Assembly: GCF_016864015.1 (NCBI RefSeq)
Contig: NZ_CP045067.1
Coordinates: forward strand, 3,854,001-3,918,000
Source: Lacinutrix sp. WUR7
Lineage (GTDB): Bacteria; Bacteroidota; Bacteroidia; Flavobacteriales; Flavobacteriaceae
Reading direction: 5' to 3'
DNA: 64,000 bases
Part shown: positions 17,719 through 25,661 of the stretch, one piece after another
Layout: every line of letters begins with the position of its first letter
Position numbering within the stretch: the stretch's first letter is position 1
Translations under genes and position numbers: made by a program
The notes under the pieces: generated by a model
Told to the model about the DNA's origin: nothing
Seen by the model: the letters and a program-made list of their open reading frames with translations, nothing else
The model's database searches: none

Positions 17719-17779
17719 AAATACACGTGCCTAAAACTTCTATTCCTTATGTTTATTAATAAGTAAAATGACTTACTAT

Positions 17780-18676
17780 TTATTTTAAAAAATCGGGATT
17801 CTTAAACGCAGGATTTGGATATTTATAAAAACCTTCTCCTGTAGAGATTCCTAATTTGTTTTTATCTATAAAATTCTCTTTTAGATATTTTACCGTTTTA
17901 ATGGTTATTGGATTATTGGTTTTCTCTGCTGCTATTTGATTAATATTATACGCAGTGGTAATCCCAACGATATCGAGAATTCCAAAAGGTCCTACAGGTG
18001 CTCCTGTTGCCTTAATCCACGTTTTATCTATAGTTTGCACATCTGCAACGTCGTTTACCAATAAGTTAGTCGCTGCACTTAATAACGGCACTAGCAAAGA
18101 GTTAAGAATATATCCTGGCTGCTCTTTATGAAGTGGTAAAGCCAACATACCAATAGCCTTTGCAAAAGCTACAACATCTTTAAAATTCTGTGGATCTGTA
18201 GTAGCATGCCCCATAACTTCTGCTGTATTATGTAACCAAATATTATTTGCAAAATGTAGCGCTAAGAACTTGGCTGGTCGTCCTGTGGCTTCTGCAAACT
18301 GACTTGGTAAAAGTGTAGAAGAGTTTGTTGCAAACACGGTTTTCTCTGGAGCGACTTTCGCTAATTTATGGTAAAACTCTATTTTAATTTTTGGATTTTC
18401 TGGTACTGCTTCAATTAATAAATCTGCATCTTTTACAGCATCTGCTAAATTAGAAGTATAACTTAAATTTTGACGTGTTTTATCTAGTTGTTCTTGTGTT
18501 GCGTTTAAATCTCTTTTAAAAGCTTCACTCATGGTTTCAAATTTTGCTTTTGCTTTATCTAAAACTGCATCATTAATATCGTAAACCGTTACTTTAAATC
18601 CGTGAAACGCTGTTTGAAATGCTATTTGATATCCTAAAACACCGCTTCCTGCTATGGTTACATTTTTATAATTCAT
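17780..18676 (-). CDS. 3-hydroxyacyl-CoA dehydrogenase (NAD-dependent)
   Basis: This 298-residue protein has an N-terminal Rossmann fold (VTIAGSGVLGYQIAFQTAFH, residues 6-25), the dehydrogenase signature FATNSSTLLPSQFAEATGRP with the following ALHFANN containing the catalytic-type His, and a C-terminal helical domain (GPFGILDIVGI). It resembles 3-hydroxybutyryl-CoA dehydrogenase, which oxidises 3-hydroxyacyl-CoA in fatty acid or butanoate metabolism. It follows the first BON gene by 22 bases and should be cotranscribed from that gene's activator promoter. Such stand-alone enzymes can also act in butyrate-type fermentation. Confidence 0.9.
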   Translation of the reverse strand: MNYKNVTIAGSGVLGYQIAFQTAFHGFKVTVYDINDAVLDKAKAKFETMSEAFKRDLNATQEQLDKTRQNLSYTSNLADAVKDADLLIEAVPENPKIKIEFYHKLAKVAPEKTVFATNSSTLLPSQFAEATGRPAKFLALHFANNIWLHNTAEVMGHATTDPQNFKDVVAFAKAIGMLALPLHKEQPGYILNSLLVPLLSAATNLLVNDVADVQTIDKTWIKATGAPVGPFGILDIVGITTAYNINQIAAEKTNNPITIKTVKYLKENFIDKNKLGISTGEGFYKYPNPAFKNPDFLK

Positions 18677-18698
18677 GGCACTATTTTTTAATTTGTTT

Positions 18699-19367
18699 TT
18701 ATAAATATATTGGAGAATATTCGACTTCCAATTGATTGATCACATTCGCAATTCCTGGAGCATGATACGCCGCGATTTCGGCATCCTCTTTTTCTTTCAT
18801 AGAACGCACAGTTCCGCTTAATGTTAACTCTTGATTATGAATAGCCACTTTAATGTTTTTGGCATCCATATTTGCCGAACGTTCAAATGCTTTTTTAATT
18901 TGACTTTCCACATTCTGTGGCGTTACTTTCGGCTTTACATCAATATTATTGATTACTTCTTTAACACCATATAAATGCTCGATGGTTCTTTTTGCAAAAC
19001 TCTTTTGGTACTCCCATTCTAGTTCTCCAGTTAAATAAATTATTCCATCTTCTACTGTAACAATAATATCTTCGGAAGGTACAGAGGCATTCCACTCTAA
19101 AGCACTTATTGCTGCTTTTGCTATTTCTATATCCGATTTTTTATCGCTATCTGTGTATTTCACTTTAATCTCTTCAGCCACAGCTTTTACGCCAGAGATA
19201 CGCTTAACAGCATTTTCAATTGCTGTTTTTTTTGGTAAGTTACTTACCATTCCAGTAAGTGTTACAATACCATTGTTTACGGTTACACCAATCTCGGTTT
19301 CCTCAATATTGGGTTGCCATTTTAATTCGGTTAAAACGTCATTTTTAATTTCTAAATCTGTTTTCAT
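18699..19367 (-). CDS. Triple-BON-domain protein, paralogue A
   Basis: This 222-residue protein without signal peptide has three consecutive BON domains (about 4-72, 77-145, 150-220), each with the pattern of an IVTLTGMVSN-like strand followed by a GVKAV- or GVKEV-type helix start. BON domains bind phospholipid membranes or, in OsmY-like proteins, protect the envelope during osmotic stress. It is 30-50 per cent similar by eye to the two upstream paralogues. It heads an operon with the dehydrogenase and probably the permease and ATPase. Confidence 0.9.
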   Translation of the reverse strand: MKTDLEIKNDVLTELKWQPNIEETEIGVTVNNGIVTLTGMVSNLPKKTAIENAVKRISGVKAVAEEIKVKYTDSDKKSDIEIAKAAISALEWNASVPSEDIIVTVEDGIIYLTGELEWEYQKSFAKRTIEHLYGVKEVINNIDVKPKVTPQNVESQIKKAFERSANMDAKNIKVAIHNQELTLSGTVRSMKEKEDAEIAAYHAPGIANVINQLEVEYSPIYL

Positions 19368-19406
19368 AATTCATATACTTTAAATATTTTGATATCTAAT
19401 TTAGTA

Positions 19407-19449
19407 TAAAGTTACTGCGGTAAATAATATTATATGCTGACCTATGTCA
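19407..19449 (-). promoter_or_regulatory. Activator-type promoter of BON paralogue A
   Basis: On the minus strand the palindrome at 19438-19449 (TGACATAGGTCA) is followed after 23 bases by TAACTTTA (19407-19414), 5 of 6 positions of TAnnTTTG. Confidence 0.78.
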
Positions 19450-19458
19450 GTACAAAAA

Positions 19459-19496
19459 AAATCACCCTAGCACCATGAAATGTGTTAGGGTGATTT
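19459..19496 (-). terminator. Terminator of BON paralogue B
   Basis: An 11-bp stem (AAATCACCCTA at 19459-19469 with 19486-19496), extended by CAC/GTG, is followed on the minus strand by a T run (19453-19458). Confidence 0.87.
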
Positions 19497-19539
19497 CTTA
19501 TAAGGCAACACTATTATTGTTTCTTATAAATTTAGAAAA

Positions 19540-20187
19540 TTAATACTCCACTTCCAACTCGTTTTCCACATTCCATACTCCTGGTGCGTAAAAAGCAGTT
19601 CGTCTTGCATCTTCTTTTTCTTTTAACGAATGTACTTTACCTGTTAACGTTACAGTATGACCATCTATTTTTACAGTAATGTTATTTGCATCAATATCTG
19701 CTGAACGTTCGAACGCTTTTTTGATTTTTTGTTCTATATTTATAGGTATTTCTTCATCATTTATAATAATATCATTAGTTATGCTTTTTATACCATCAAT
19801 ATATTCTAAGCTTTCTATTGCTTCTCTTTTTTGATAGGCCCATTTTACTGTACCTGATAAGAAAACATAACCATCTTTAACTTTTACACTAATCTTTTCT
19901 TGTGGTACAGAGGTATTCCATTCTAAATCGAAAAGGATTTTTTTGGCAATGTCTGTATCATTAAAGTTTGCTCTGCATTTAACTTCAATACCATCCACAA
20001 CAGCTTTAACTCCTTTTACTTTTTTCGCAGCGTTTATAGTCATTATTTTCTCCGCTAAATTGCTAACTATACCAGTAAGCGTAACAATACGATTTTTAAC
20101 TTCTACTCCTATTTCCGCTTTTCTGAGAATTGGCTGCCATATTAATTCTTCTAGGATGTTATTTTTAATTTCTAAATCTATTTTCAT
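19540..20187 (-). CDS. Triple-BON-domain protein, paralogue B
   Basis: This 215-residue protein has three BON domains in tandem (about 4-70, 74-140, 145-213) and no signal peptide, so it is probably cytosolic or peripheral to the inner membrane. Its last 45 residues are nearly identical to paralogue C (KVHSLKEKEDARRTAFYAPG, then VWNVENELEVEY against VWSVENELEVEY), showing recent duplication or gene conversion. It has its own activator promoter and terminator and so is an independent unit. Confidence 0.9.
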   Translation of the reverse strand: MKIDLEIKNNILEELIWQPILRKAEIGVEVKNRIVTLTGIVSNLAEKIMTINAAKKVKGVKAVVDGIEVKCRANFNDTDIAKKILFDLEWNTSVPQEKISVKVKDGYVFLSGTVKWAYQKREAIESLEYIDGIKSITNDIIINDEEIPINIEQKIKKAFERSADIDANNITVKIDGHTVTLTGKVHSLKEKEDARRTAFYAPGVWNVENELEVEY

Positions 20188-20225
20188 GGTCTCTACTTTT
20201 TATTCTTGTATCAAATAATTCATTA

Positions 20226-20268
20226 CAAAATTACCAAAGTAAATTGTACGAATTATTGACCTAGGTCA
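20226..20268 (-). promoter_or_regulatory. Activator-type promoter of BON paralogue B
   Basis: The perfect palindrome TGACCTAGGTCA (20257-20268) is followed on the minus strand after 23 bases by TAATTTTG (20226-20233), a perfect -7 element. Confidence 0.86.
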
Positions 20269-20275
20269 GTGTAAA

Positions 20276-20314
20276 AAAATAGTCCTAATCCAATAAATAA
20301 ATTAGGACTATTTT
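20276..20314 (-). terminator. Terminator of BON paralogue C
   Basis: A 14-bp perfect stem (AAAATAGTCCTAAT at 20276-20289 with 20301-20314) is followed by a T run on the minus strand. It sits 8 bases upstream of the palindrome of the next promoter. Confidence 0.88.
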
Positions 20315-20360
20315 CTATAAAAAACAATCATATTGACTTCCTATATGTTTTCGAAAAAAA

Positions 20361-21014
20361 TTAATACTCAACTTCTAACTCATTTTCAACGCTCCATACT
20401 CCTGGTGCGTAAAAAGCAGTTCGTCTTGCATCTTCTTTTTCTTTTAACGAATGTACTTTACCCGTCAATTTAATGTTATGACCATCGGCTTTTACAGTAA
20501 TCCCTTTAGAGTCAATATCTGCAGAACGTTCAAATGCTTTTTTAATTTTTTCTTTAATATCTTGTGCTCTTACCGGGTTTTTTAATGCAATATTATTTAC
20601 CACATATTTTACACCTTGTAAGTTTTCAACCGCTTTTTTAGCTGCAGTTTTTTCAAAATCCCACATCACTTCACCGGTTAGATACACCCAACCATCTTCC
20701 ACTTTGACGTCAATTTTATTGGAAGGTACCGAAATATTCCATTTTAAAGCATTCACTGCCGCTTTGGCTATTTCTGTATCCGATTTTTGTGAAGAAGCAC
20801 TATACTGTACTTCAATCTCTTCGGCTACAGCCTTCACTCCCACTACACTCATAGCTGCTTTTTCGGCCTCACGCTTTTTAACATAACTATCTACAGTTCC
20901 TGTTAGCGTTACAATACCATCTTTTACAACAACACCAATTTGGGTTTCATCAATACTTGGTTGCCATTCTAATTCATCTAAGATGTCTTCTTTAATACTT
21001 AAATCTGATCTCAT
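20361..21014 (-). CDS. Triple-BON-domain protein, paralogue C
   Basis: This 217-residue protein has three BON domains (about 4-70, 75-143, 148-215). The first reads GIVTLTGTVDSYVKKREAEK, close to the canonical OsmY-type BON pattern. Like its paralogues it lacks a signal peptide. It has a perfect-scoring activator promoter and its own terminator. The three BON genes are adjacent, on one strand, each separately promoted, so dosage rather than operon structure sets their levels. Confidence 0.9.
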   Translation of the reverse strand: MRSDLSIKEDILDELEWQPSIDETQIGVVVKDGIVTLTGTVDSYVKKREAEKAAMSVVGVKAVAEEIEVQYSASSQKSDTEIAKAAVNALKWNISVPSNKIDVKVEDGWVYLTGEVMWDFEKTAAKKAVENLQGVKYVVNNIALKNPVRAQDIKEKIKKAFERSADIDSKGITVKADGHNIKLTGKVHSLKEKEDARRTAFYAPGVWSVENELEVEY

Positions 21015-21061
21015 AATTTCTATGTTTTAAATTAAACAATTATTATACAATTATTATACAC

Positions 21062-21104
21062 CAAAGATATAAGGAACCTAAAACACTGACGCTGACCTAC
21101 ATCA
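21062..21104 (-). promoter_or_regulatory. Activator-type promoter of BON paralogue C
   Basis: On the minus strand the palindrome at 21093-21104 (TGATGTAGGTCA) is followed after 23 bases by TATCTTTG (21062-21069), a perfect -7 element. Confidence 0.85.
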
Positions 21105-21172
21105 GTATGGTTCTTTTTTCTGAAAACTTTAACAAAGCAATCTTCTATTAGTAGGCATTAATCTCTCTAACA

Positions 21173-21208
21173 AAAAACCCAAACAGTATATCTACTATTT
21201 GGGTTTTT
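21173..21208 (-). terminator. Terminator of dps
   Basis: An 11-bp perfect stem (AAAAACCCAAA at 21173-21183 with TTTGGGTTTTT at 21198-21208) gives a T run on the minus strand, 30 bases after the dps stop. Confidence 0.88.
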
Positions 21209-21237
21209 AATGGAGATGCATTTATAAATTATAATGC

Positions 21238-21714
21238 TTATTGTAAATGGGATCGTAACATCCATGCTGTTTTTTCATGCTGTTCCATAAGTCCAGTAAT
21301 ATAGTCACTAATACCATCTGCTTGCCATTTTTCGACAATAGGTTTTATTTCTTCTCTAATAAAAACGATAATACTTTCGTGGTCTTCTAACAATTCTGCA
21401 AAGATACTTTGACTATCATTTTTACCTTTTGTTTTTTCAGTAAGATGTGTCAATTCTGAATACTTTGCTAAAGTTGCAGGCACATAATGACCTAACATAC
21501 GTATTTTTTCTGCTACCGTATCTACAACTTCTTGTTGCTCTTCATATAAGGTTTCTAAATAAACATGCACCGAATGAAAATCTGGACCTTCAATATTCCA
21601 ATGAAAGTTTAAAGTCTTAGAATACAATACAAATTCATCTGCTAGTATTTTGGATAATTGATCTGCTATGGCTTGTCTGTTTTCTGCTGAAATTCCTATG
21701 TTTGGTTTTTTCAT
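21238..21714 (-). CDS. dps: DNA-binding ferritin-like protein Dps
   Basis: This 158-residue protein carries the Dps ferroxidase signature LNFHWNIEGPDFHSVHVYLE with both His residues and the following acidic residues of the inter-subunit site, then a helix with EEQQEVVDTVAEKIRMLG. Dps dodecamers oxidise Fe2+ with hydrogen peroxide and shield DNA in starved cells. It has its own activator promoter and terminator. Together with ferritin, BON proteins and LigD-type polymerase it supports a survival role for the island. Confidence 0.95.
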   Translation of the reverse strand: MKKPNIGISAENRQAIADQLSKILADEFVLYSKTLNFHWNIEGPDFHSVHVYLETLYEEQQEVVDTVAEKIRMLGHYVPATLAKYSELTHLTEKTKGKNDSQSIFAELLEDHESIIVFIREEIKPIVEKWQADGISDYITGLMEQHEKTAWMLRSHLQ

Positions 21715-21741
21715 CTTTATGATTTTTAATTAATTATGAAG

Positions 21742-21784
21742 TAAAGATATTCGATGCTTTAAACAATTATCATGACCTAGGTCA
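21742..21784 (-). promoter_or_regulatory. Activator-type promoter of dps
   Basis: The perfect palindrome TGACCTAGGTCA (21773-21784) is followed on the minus strand after 23 bases by TATCTTTA (21742-21749), 5 of 6 positions. Confidence 0.82.
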
Positions 21785-21797
21785 GTAGACACTATTT

Positions 21798-22409
21798 TTA
21801 AGATTTTTTTAATACCGAATAGATATGATATCCCACGGAAGCAAATACAACACCTAAAAATGCTACTGCCATATCCTTTTGCGAATCCCAGACATCACCT
21901 TGTGTACCTAAATAAGAAAGTCCTTCTTCTACAAAAAATACAGTTGCTACAAGCCATTCTATAATTTCATATAAAGCACTTGCAGATAGAATAACTAAAA
22001 TGGGAAGTTTTAAAGCTATTTTTTTGGGGATTTTAATCCAATTGGAAAGGCATTCTTGCAATGGGTAATACAATAGAAGGCCAAAACTAAAATGGACTAA
22101 TCTGTCATAATGATTTCTTGAAGAATGAAAAACCTCTTGCAACCAATAGCCAAACAAGTTTTGCGCATAGGTGTATTTAGAACCATACACGTGAAGGCAA
22201 AGAAAGATACAAATTAAAAAATAACTAAAATTACTAAAGCGATACTTTGCGTAGGTAAGTATTAAAAAAAGCAGTGCAATAACCGTTAATGTATTTTCGA
22301 TACCCCAATTTTTAATGTCTGTAGTACCAAAGAATGAATTTAGCCAAACTGCTACAAATAAAAAAACAAACCAAACCTTTTTTGAGGTTATTATACCGCT
22401 GATTTTCAT
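21798..22409 (-). CDS. DUF2238 (YjdF-like) integral membrane protein
   Basis: This 203-residue protein has about six TM segments and the DUF2238 landmarks: YDRLVHFSFGLLLYYPLQE (about 100-118), ALYEIIEWLVA and GTQGDVWDSQKDMAVAFLG near the C-terminus. Homologues such as YjdF of E. coli have no settled function. It ends just downstream of the dps promoter and follows a terminator-like hairpin, so it probably has its own unrecognised promoter. Confidence 0.85.
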   Translation of the reverse strand: MKISGIITSKKVWFVFLFVAVWLNSFFGTTDIKNWGIENTLTVIALLFLILTYAKYRFSNFSYFLICIFLCLHVYGSKYTYAQNLFGYWLQEVFHSSRNHYDRLVHFSFGLLLYYPLQECLSNWIKIPKKIALKLPILVILSASALYEIIEWLVATVFFVEEGLSYLGTQGDVWDSQKDMAVAFLGVVFASVGYHIYSVLKKS

Positions 22410-22428
22410 ATAATACTAATTTAAAATT

Positions 22429-22459
22429 ACCCTTTATATTTTTTATAAATATAAAGGGT
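22429..22459 (-). terminator. Probable terminator after the SQR-like gene
   Basis: An 11-bp stem (ACCCTTTATAT at 22429-22439 with ATATAAAGGGT at 22449-22459), continuing into TAATTTTAAATT on the minus strand, lies between the SQR-like gene and the DUF2238 gene. The U tract is interrupted. Confidence 0.6.
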
Positions 22460-22528
22460 AAGGTATAATATGTTAGCAATAGTTAAAAAAAAACAAGATT
22501 ACTAGCATAAATTACTAGCGGTTATGTC

Positions 22529-23794
22529 TTATATTATGGAATGATCACCCACTATTTCAGATAATGGTAATCCCCAACTTGGTACTTTTCCACCTAATGT
22601 TTGATACATAGTTTTAAACCCCATTTTTAAAATGTATGGAGTGTATCCCATTTTCAAGATACTTGTTTTTCCGCCCCACCATTCATCGGTATGCATATAA
22701 AACCCTTTATGATTCCCCATATCACCATAACACAAAAGCATTGGGTGCAGTGGATCTATTTGTTCCTCTTTACCAAGAATTTCATTCGCTATAACCTTCG
22801 ATACAATTTCACATTCCATATGTCCTAAAGAACCCAGCTTAGGTATGGTAACAGCGGCTGCATCACCAACTGCTAAAATTTCAGGATAATCTGGATTTCT
22901 CATAAATAAATCGGTAATAACAAATCCTTGATCATCTACAAATGGAAGTCCCTTCATAAAAGCATGTGGTTCCCAATTTGGAAAAACGATTTTCATTTCC
23001 GCATCTAAGCTAGTTCCATCTTTAAATTCTATTCCTTCTTTATAGAGTCTTTTAATCCCAATTGTATTGGTTTTATAACCATAGCCCATTTCTGATACCA
23101 TTGGAAGTAATTGATCGAGTATGGTTTTACCAGCATCCTCAGCAATAACATCTCCAGGAGTAAATAACGTTATATTGGTAGCATCTCCTTTTTTATTATT
23201 TTTTAACCAATCTGCCATAGAAAAAGCCAGTTCTACAGGAGGACCTTCACAAGCAGCTAATGCCATTGGAATTTTAGGAAGCTTTGGACTTTGACCTTGA
23301 ATAAAGCGATCTGATCCTATTACAATATGCCCTCCTTTGTAATCGTTATTTAAATAATGACGAACCTCATTACCATAAAAAGTATCCGAAAAAGTATGTC
23401 CGAACTCTGCAAACCCTTCAATTTTATCATAAGCAAGTTTACAACCTAAAGCAATGACCAAATAATCATACACAATATGTTCTTGCGCAGAACCTTTTCT
23501 TTCGTTAGGAGTATAATAAACCTGTTTAGTAATTGCGTCTATATGCTCCACTTCTCCTTGAATGAATTCACTTCCATCTGATTTTAAAAATTTCTGAAAC
23601 TGAAATTCTAAAGTATCTGCTGGGTTGTGATTATTAAAAACTTCAATAGGAATATTAGGAATAAAATTAATATAGTTTTTACGGTCAATAACCGTAATTT
23701 TTATTTGGTCACCTGCTTCTCTATGCAGATAACGTGCTACAGTAAGTCCTGCGAAATTACATCCTAGAACTAAAATTTTTTTCTTGTTTTTCAT
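22529..23794 (-). CDS. Sulfide:quinone reductase/NDH-2-like flavoprotein
   Basis: This 421-residue FAD/NAD(P)-binding protein has an N-terminal FAD site (KKILVLGCNFAGLTVARYL), a second FAD motif (PEILAVGDAAAVTIPK) and the SQR-type segment ACEGPPVELAFSMADWL with its conserved Cys near residue 190. Another Cys lies in LLCYGDMG near 350. These features fit the sulfide:quinone reductase branch, which passes electrons from sulfide or sulfane sulfur to the quinone pool, but substrate choice cannot be read with confidence. It sits downstream of two oleate hydratase genes on the same strand. Confidence 0.82.
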   Translation of the reverse strand: MKNKKKILVLGCNFAGLTVARYLHREAGDQIKITVIDRKNYINFIPNIPIEVFNNHNPADTLEFQFQKFLKSDGSEFIQGEVEHIDAITKQVYYTPNERKGSAQEHIVYDYLVIALGCKLAYDKIEGFAEFGHTFSDTFYGNEVRHYLNNDYKGGHIVIGSDRFIQGQSPKLPKIPMALAACEGPPVELAFSMADWLKNNKKGDATNITLFTPGDVIAEDAGKTILDQLLPMVSEMGYGYKTNTIGIKRLYKEGIEFKDGTSLDAEMKIVFPNWEPHAFMKGLPFVDDQGFVITDLFMRNPDYPEILAVGDAAAVTIPKLGSLGHMECEIVSKVIANEILGKEEQIDPLHPMLLCYGDMGNHKGFYMHTDEWWGGKTSILKMGYTPYILKMGFKTMYQTLGGKVPSWGLPLSEIVGDHSII

Positions 23795-23884
23795 ATTATA
23801 AGCTTGTATTTAATTTAGATATCCTAAACTAAAGACACTTTGTGTTTTAATACTTTTTCACATAGCAGCAATAGCGATTTTAGT

Positions 23885-25477
23885 CTATCTACTAATAGAT
23901 TTAGCAGCTTTAATAAGCGATTTTGCTTCATGAATTGAAGGATAAACAGGAATTACTTTTTTTCCTGTTTCGAACAATCCGTAAACTGCCATTTGTGCTG
24001 TTCTTACTGAATATTCTACAGTAAACACAATATCTTTTGGTACCTCAGCAAACTGACCTAAAAAGGCAAAATTAGTTGCACCTTCAACTAAAACTTCTGG
24101 TCTATCTTCATACGCTCTTGGCATAAATAAGCTATCAATAAAAGGCATTGCTGTTGGAATACAGTTTACTTTTCCTTCAGCTACAATAGGCTTCATTAAA
24201 TTCTGAATTTTTAAATGATACCAAAGTTCCTCCAGGATTTCCTCACCTGTACATTCTGCCATTGTTTTATTGACATAATTTCCTTTTCTATCTGGATATA
24301 AACCATAACCCCAAAATACCTTAACATCTTTGGGTTGATTAGGAAAATGTGGCTGACGTGCAATCACAATAGACATGAGCCAATTAGAATCGGTCATGGT
24401 TACTAAACCACCTGTACCATCTACATTGCCTGAAAAATTTTCCATATAATCATGGAAGGTACTATCTTTCAACGTAGCTGTAAATGAATACCATTTTTGT
24501 AAATCTATATTATCGCAGAAAACGCCAGGATTACCAAAAGCTTTATCTTTTTTAGCAATATTTTTCCAAAGTTTCCAAGATCCTGATTCTGCTAGTCCTT
24601 TTAACTTTGCAGGTCTATCCCAAGCTCCATTGTCTGTACTATCGGTAATAGAACCATTAGTAATAAACACGTAATCGTTTTTACCAAGCACAATTTCATT
24701 CTTATCTTTTAGATGTATGACAGATGCTGTTTTTTTATCTGAAGATAAATCAAAATCTATATCAACAACCTCACATTTCATATCAAATACAACGCCTCTT
24801 TCTTCTAGGTGTTTTTTCATAGGGCGCACTACTGAATCGTACTGATTATATTTTGTGCGCATTACACCTCCTAATCGGTAAAGTCCATCCACTAAATGAA
24901 TTAAACGTCTCATGTATCTACGCATTTCTGCAACACTGCTCCATTTTTGAAAAGCAAACATCGTTGACCATATATACCAGAAATTAGTTTCAAAAAAATC
25001 ATGATCATACCAATCTTCAATTCTTTTGTTTTCTAGTAACTTTTCAGATGTCATTAATAGCTTTAAAAAATCTGCTTGCTGTTTTAATGATAAACCGTAG
25101 GAAGATACATCTAGTTTTTTACCCTCTTTTAACAGCCTCGCTTTACCGTTTGAAACAAACCTTTCATTAAATTCAAACGATTCATCTCGAATTGAAACAT
25201 TAGGGTCTTCCAAAGATGGAATATAAGATAGTAAATCCCAGTAGCACTCATAATGTTTTTCGTGCATCCTTCCACCTCTAACCACATAACCGTCGTCTTT
25301 ATTGCCTGCTCCATCCAAGGCACCACCAAGGATATTATCTTTTTCTAAAATATGTATATTCTTTCCTTGTACCCCTGCATCTTTAACTAAAAAAACGGCA
25401 CTTGCAAGAGAAGCTATTCCACTTCCTATAAGATATACTTTAGCTTCTTCTGAGTTTTTATTTTTTGCTCTTTTCAT
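23885..25477 (-). CDS. Oleate hydratase family protein, paralogue 1
   Basis: A 530-residue member of the oleate hydratase (myosin-cross-reactive antigen) family; FAD-dependent enzymes that add water to unsaturated fatty acids, typically oleate to 10-hydroxystearate. It shows the FAD site VYLIGSGIASLASAVFLVKD, the GGALDGAGN and RGGRMHEKHYECYWDL segments and the C-terminal FLGQFAEVPKDIVFTVEYSV. Start chosen at 25477 (MKRAKNK) because homology begins there; an ATG at 25513 adds 12 unrelated residues. It is the most divergent of three paralogues. No TGA-N6-TCA site lies directly upstream. Confidence 0.92.
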   Translation of the reverse strand: MKRAKNKNSEEAKVYLIGSGIASLASAVFLVKDAGVQGKNIHILEKDNILGGALDGAGNKDDGYVVRGGRMHEKHYECYWDLLSYIPSLEDPNVSIRDESFEFNERFVSNGKARLLKEGKKLDVSSYGLSLKQQADFLKLLMTSEKLLENKRIEDWYDHDFFETNFWYIWSTMFAFQKWSSVAEMRRYMRRLIHLVDGLYRLGGVMRTKYNQYDSVVRPMKKHLEERGVVFDMKCEVVDIDFDLSSDKKTASVIHLKDKNEIVLGKNDYVFITNGSITDSTDNGAWDRPAKLKGLAESGSWKLWKNIAKKDKAFGNPGVFCDNIDLQKWYSFTATLKDSTFHDYMENFSGNVDGTGGLVTMTDSNWLMSIVIARQPHFPNQPKDVKVFWGYGLYPDRKGNYVNKTMAECTGEEILEELWYHLKIQNLMKPIVAEGKVNCIPTAMPFIDSLFMPRAYEDRPEVLVEGATNFAFLGQFAEVPKDIVFTVEYSVRTAQMAVYGLFETGKKVIPVYPSIHEAKSLIKAAKSISR

Positions 25478-25622
25478 GATTTTATAGGTAATAATTACAA
25501 AGCAAAGCAGCAACTGTTACGTTTTTTGTTCCATTAGTTTTAATACTTGGACCTATCCACAAATAAAAAACGAACTCGCGTATACAGTTACAGCAATGCT
25601 TCATAACTTTTGTTTATTTATC

Positions 25623-25649
25623 TTCAAGAAAAGTCTTTACTTTCCTTGA
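25623..25649 (-). terminator. Possible terminator after oleate hydratase paralogue 2
   Basis: TCAAGAAAAGT (25623-25633) pairs with ACTTTCCTTGA (25639-25649) with one mismatch, just past the stop at 25662. There is no long T run. Confidence 0.45.
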
Positions 25650-25661
25650 GGACTTGTTTAC

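Noticed and set aside
17738-17780. Possible activator site before the APC permease (TGACTTACTATT)
   Set aside because: Only one half-site matches and no TAnnTTTG-like element is present at 23 bp; the gene is probably transcribed from upstream.
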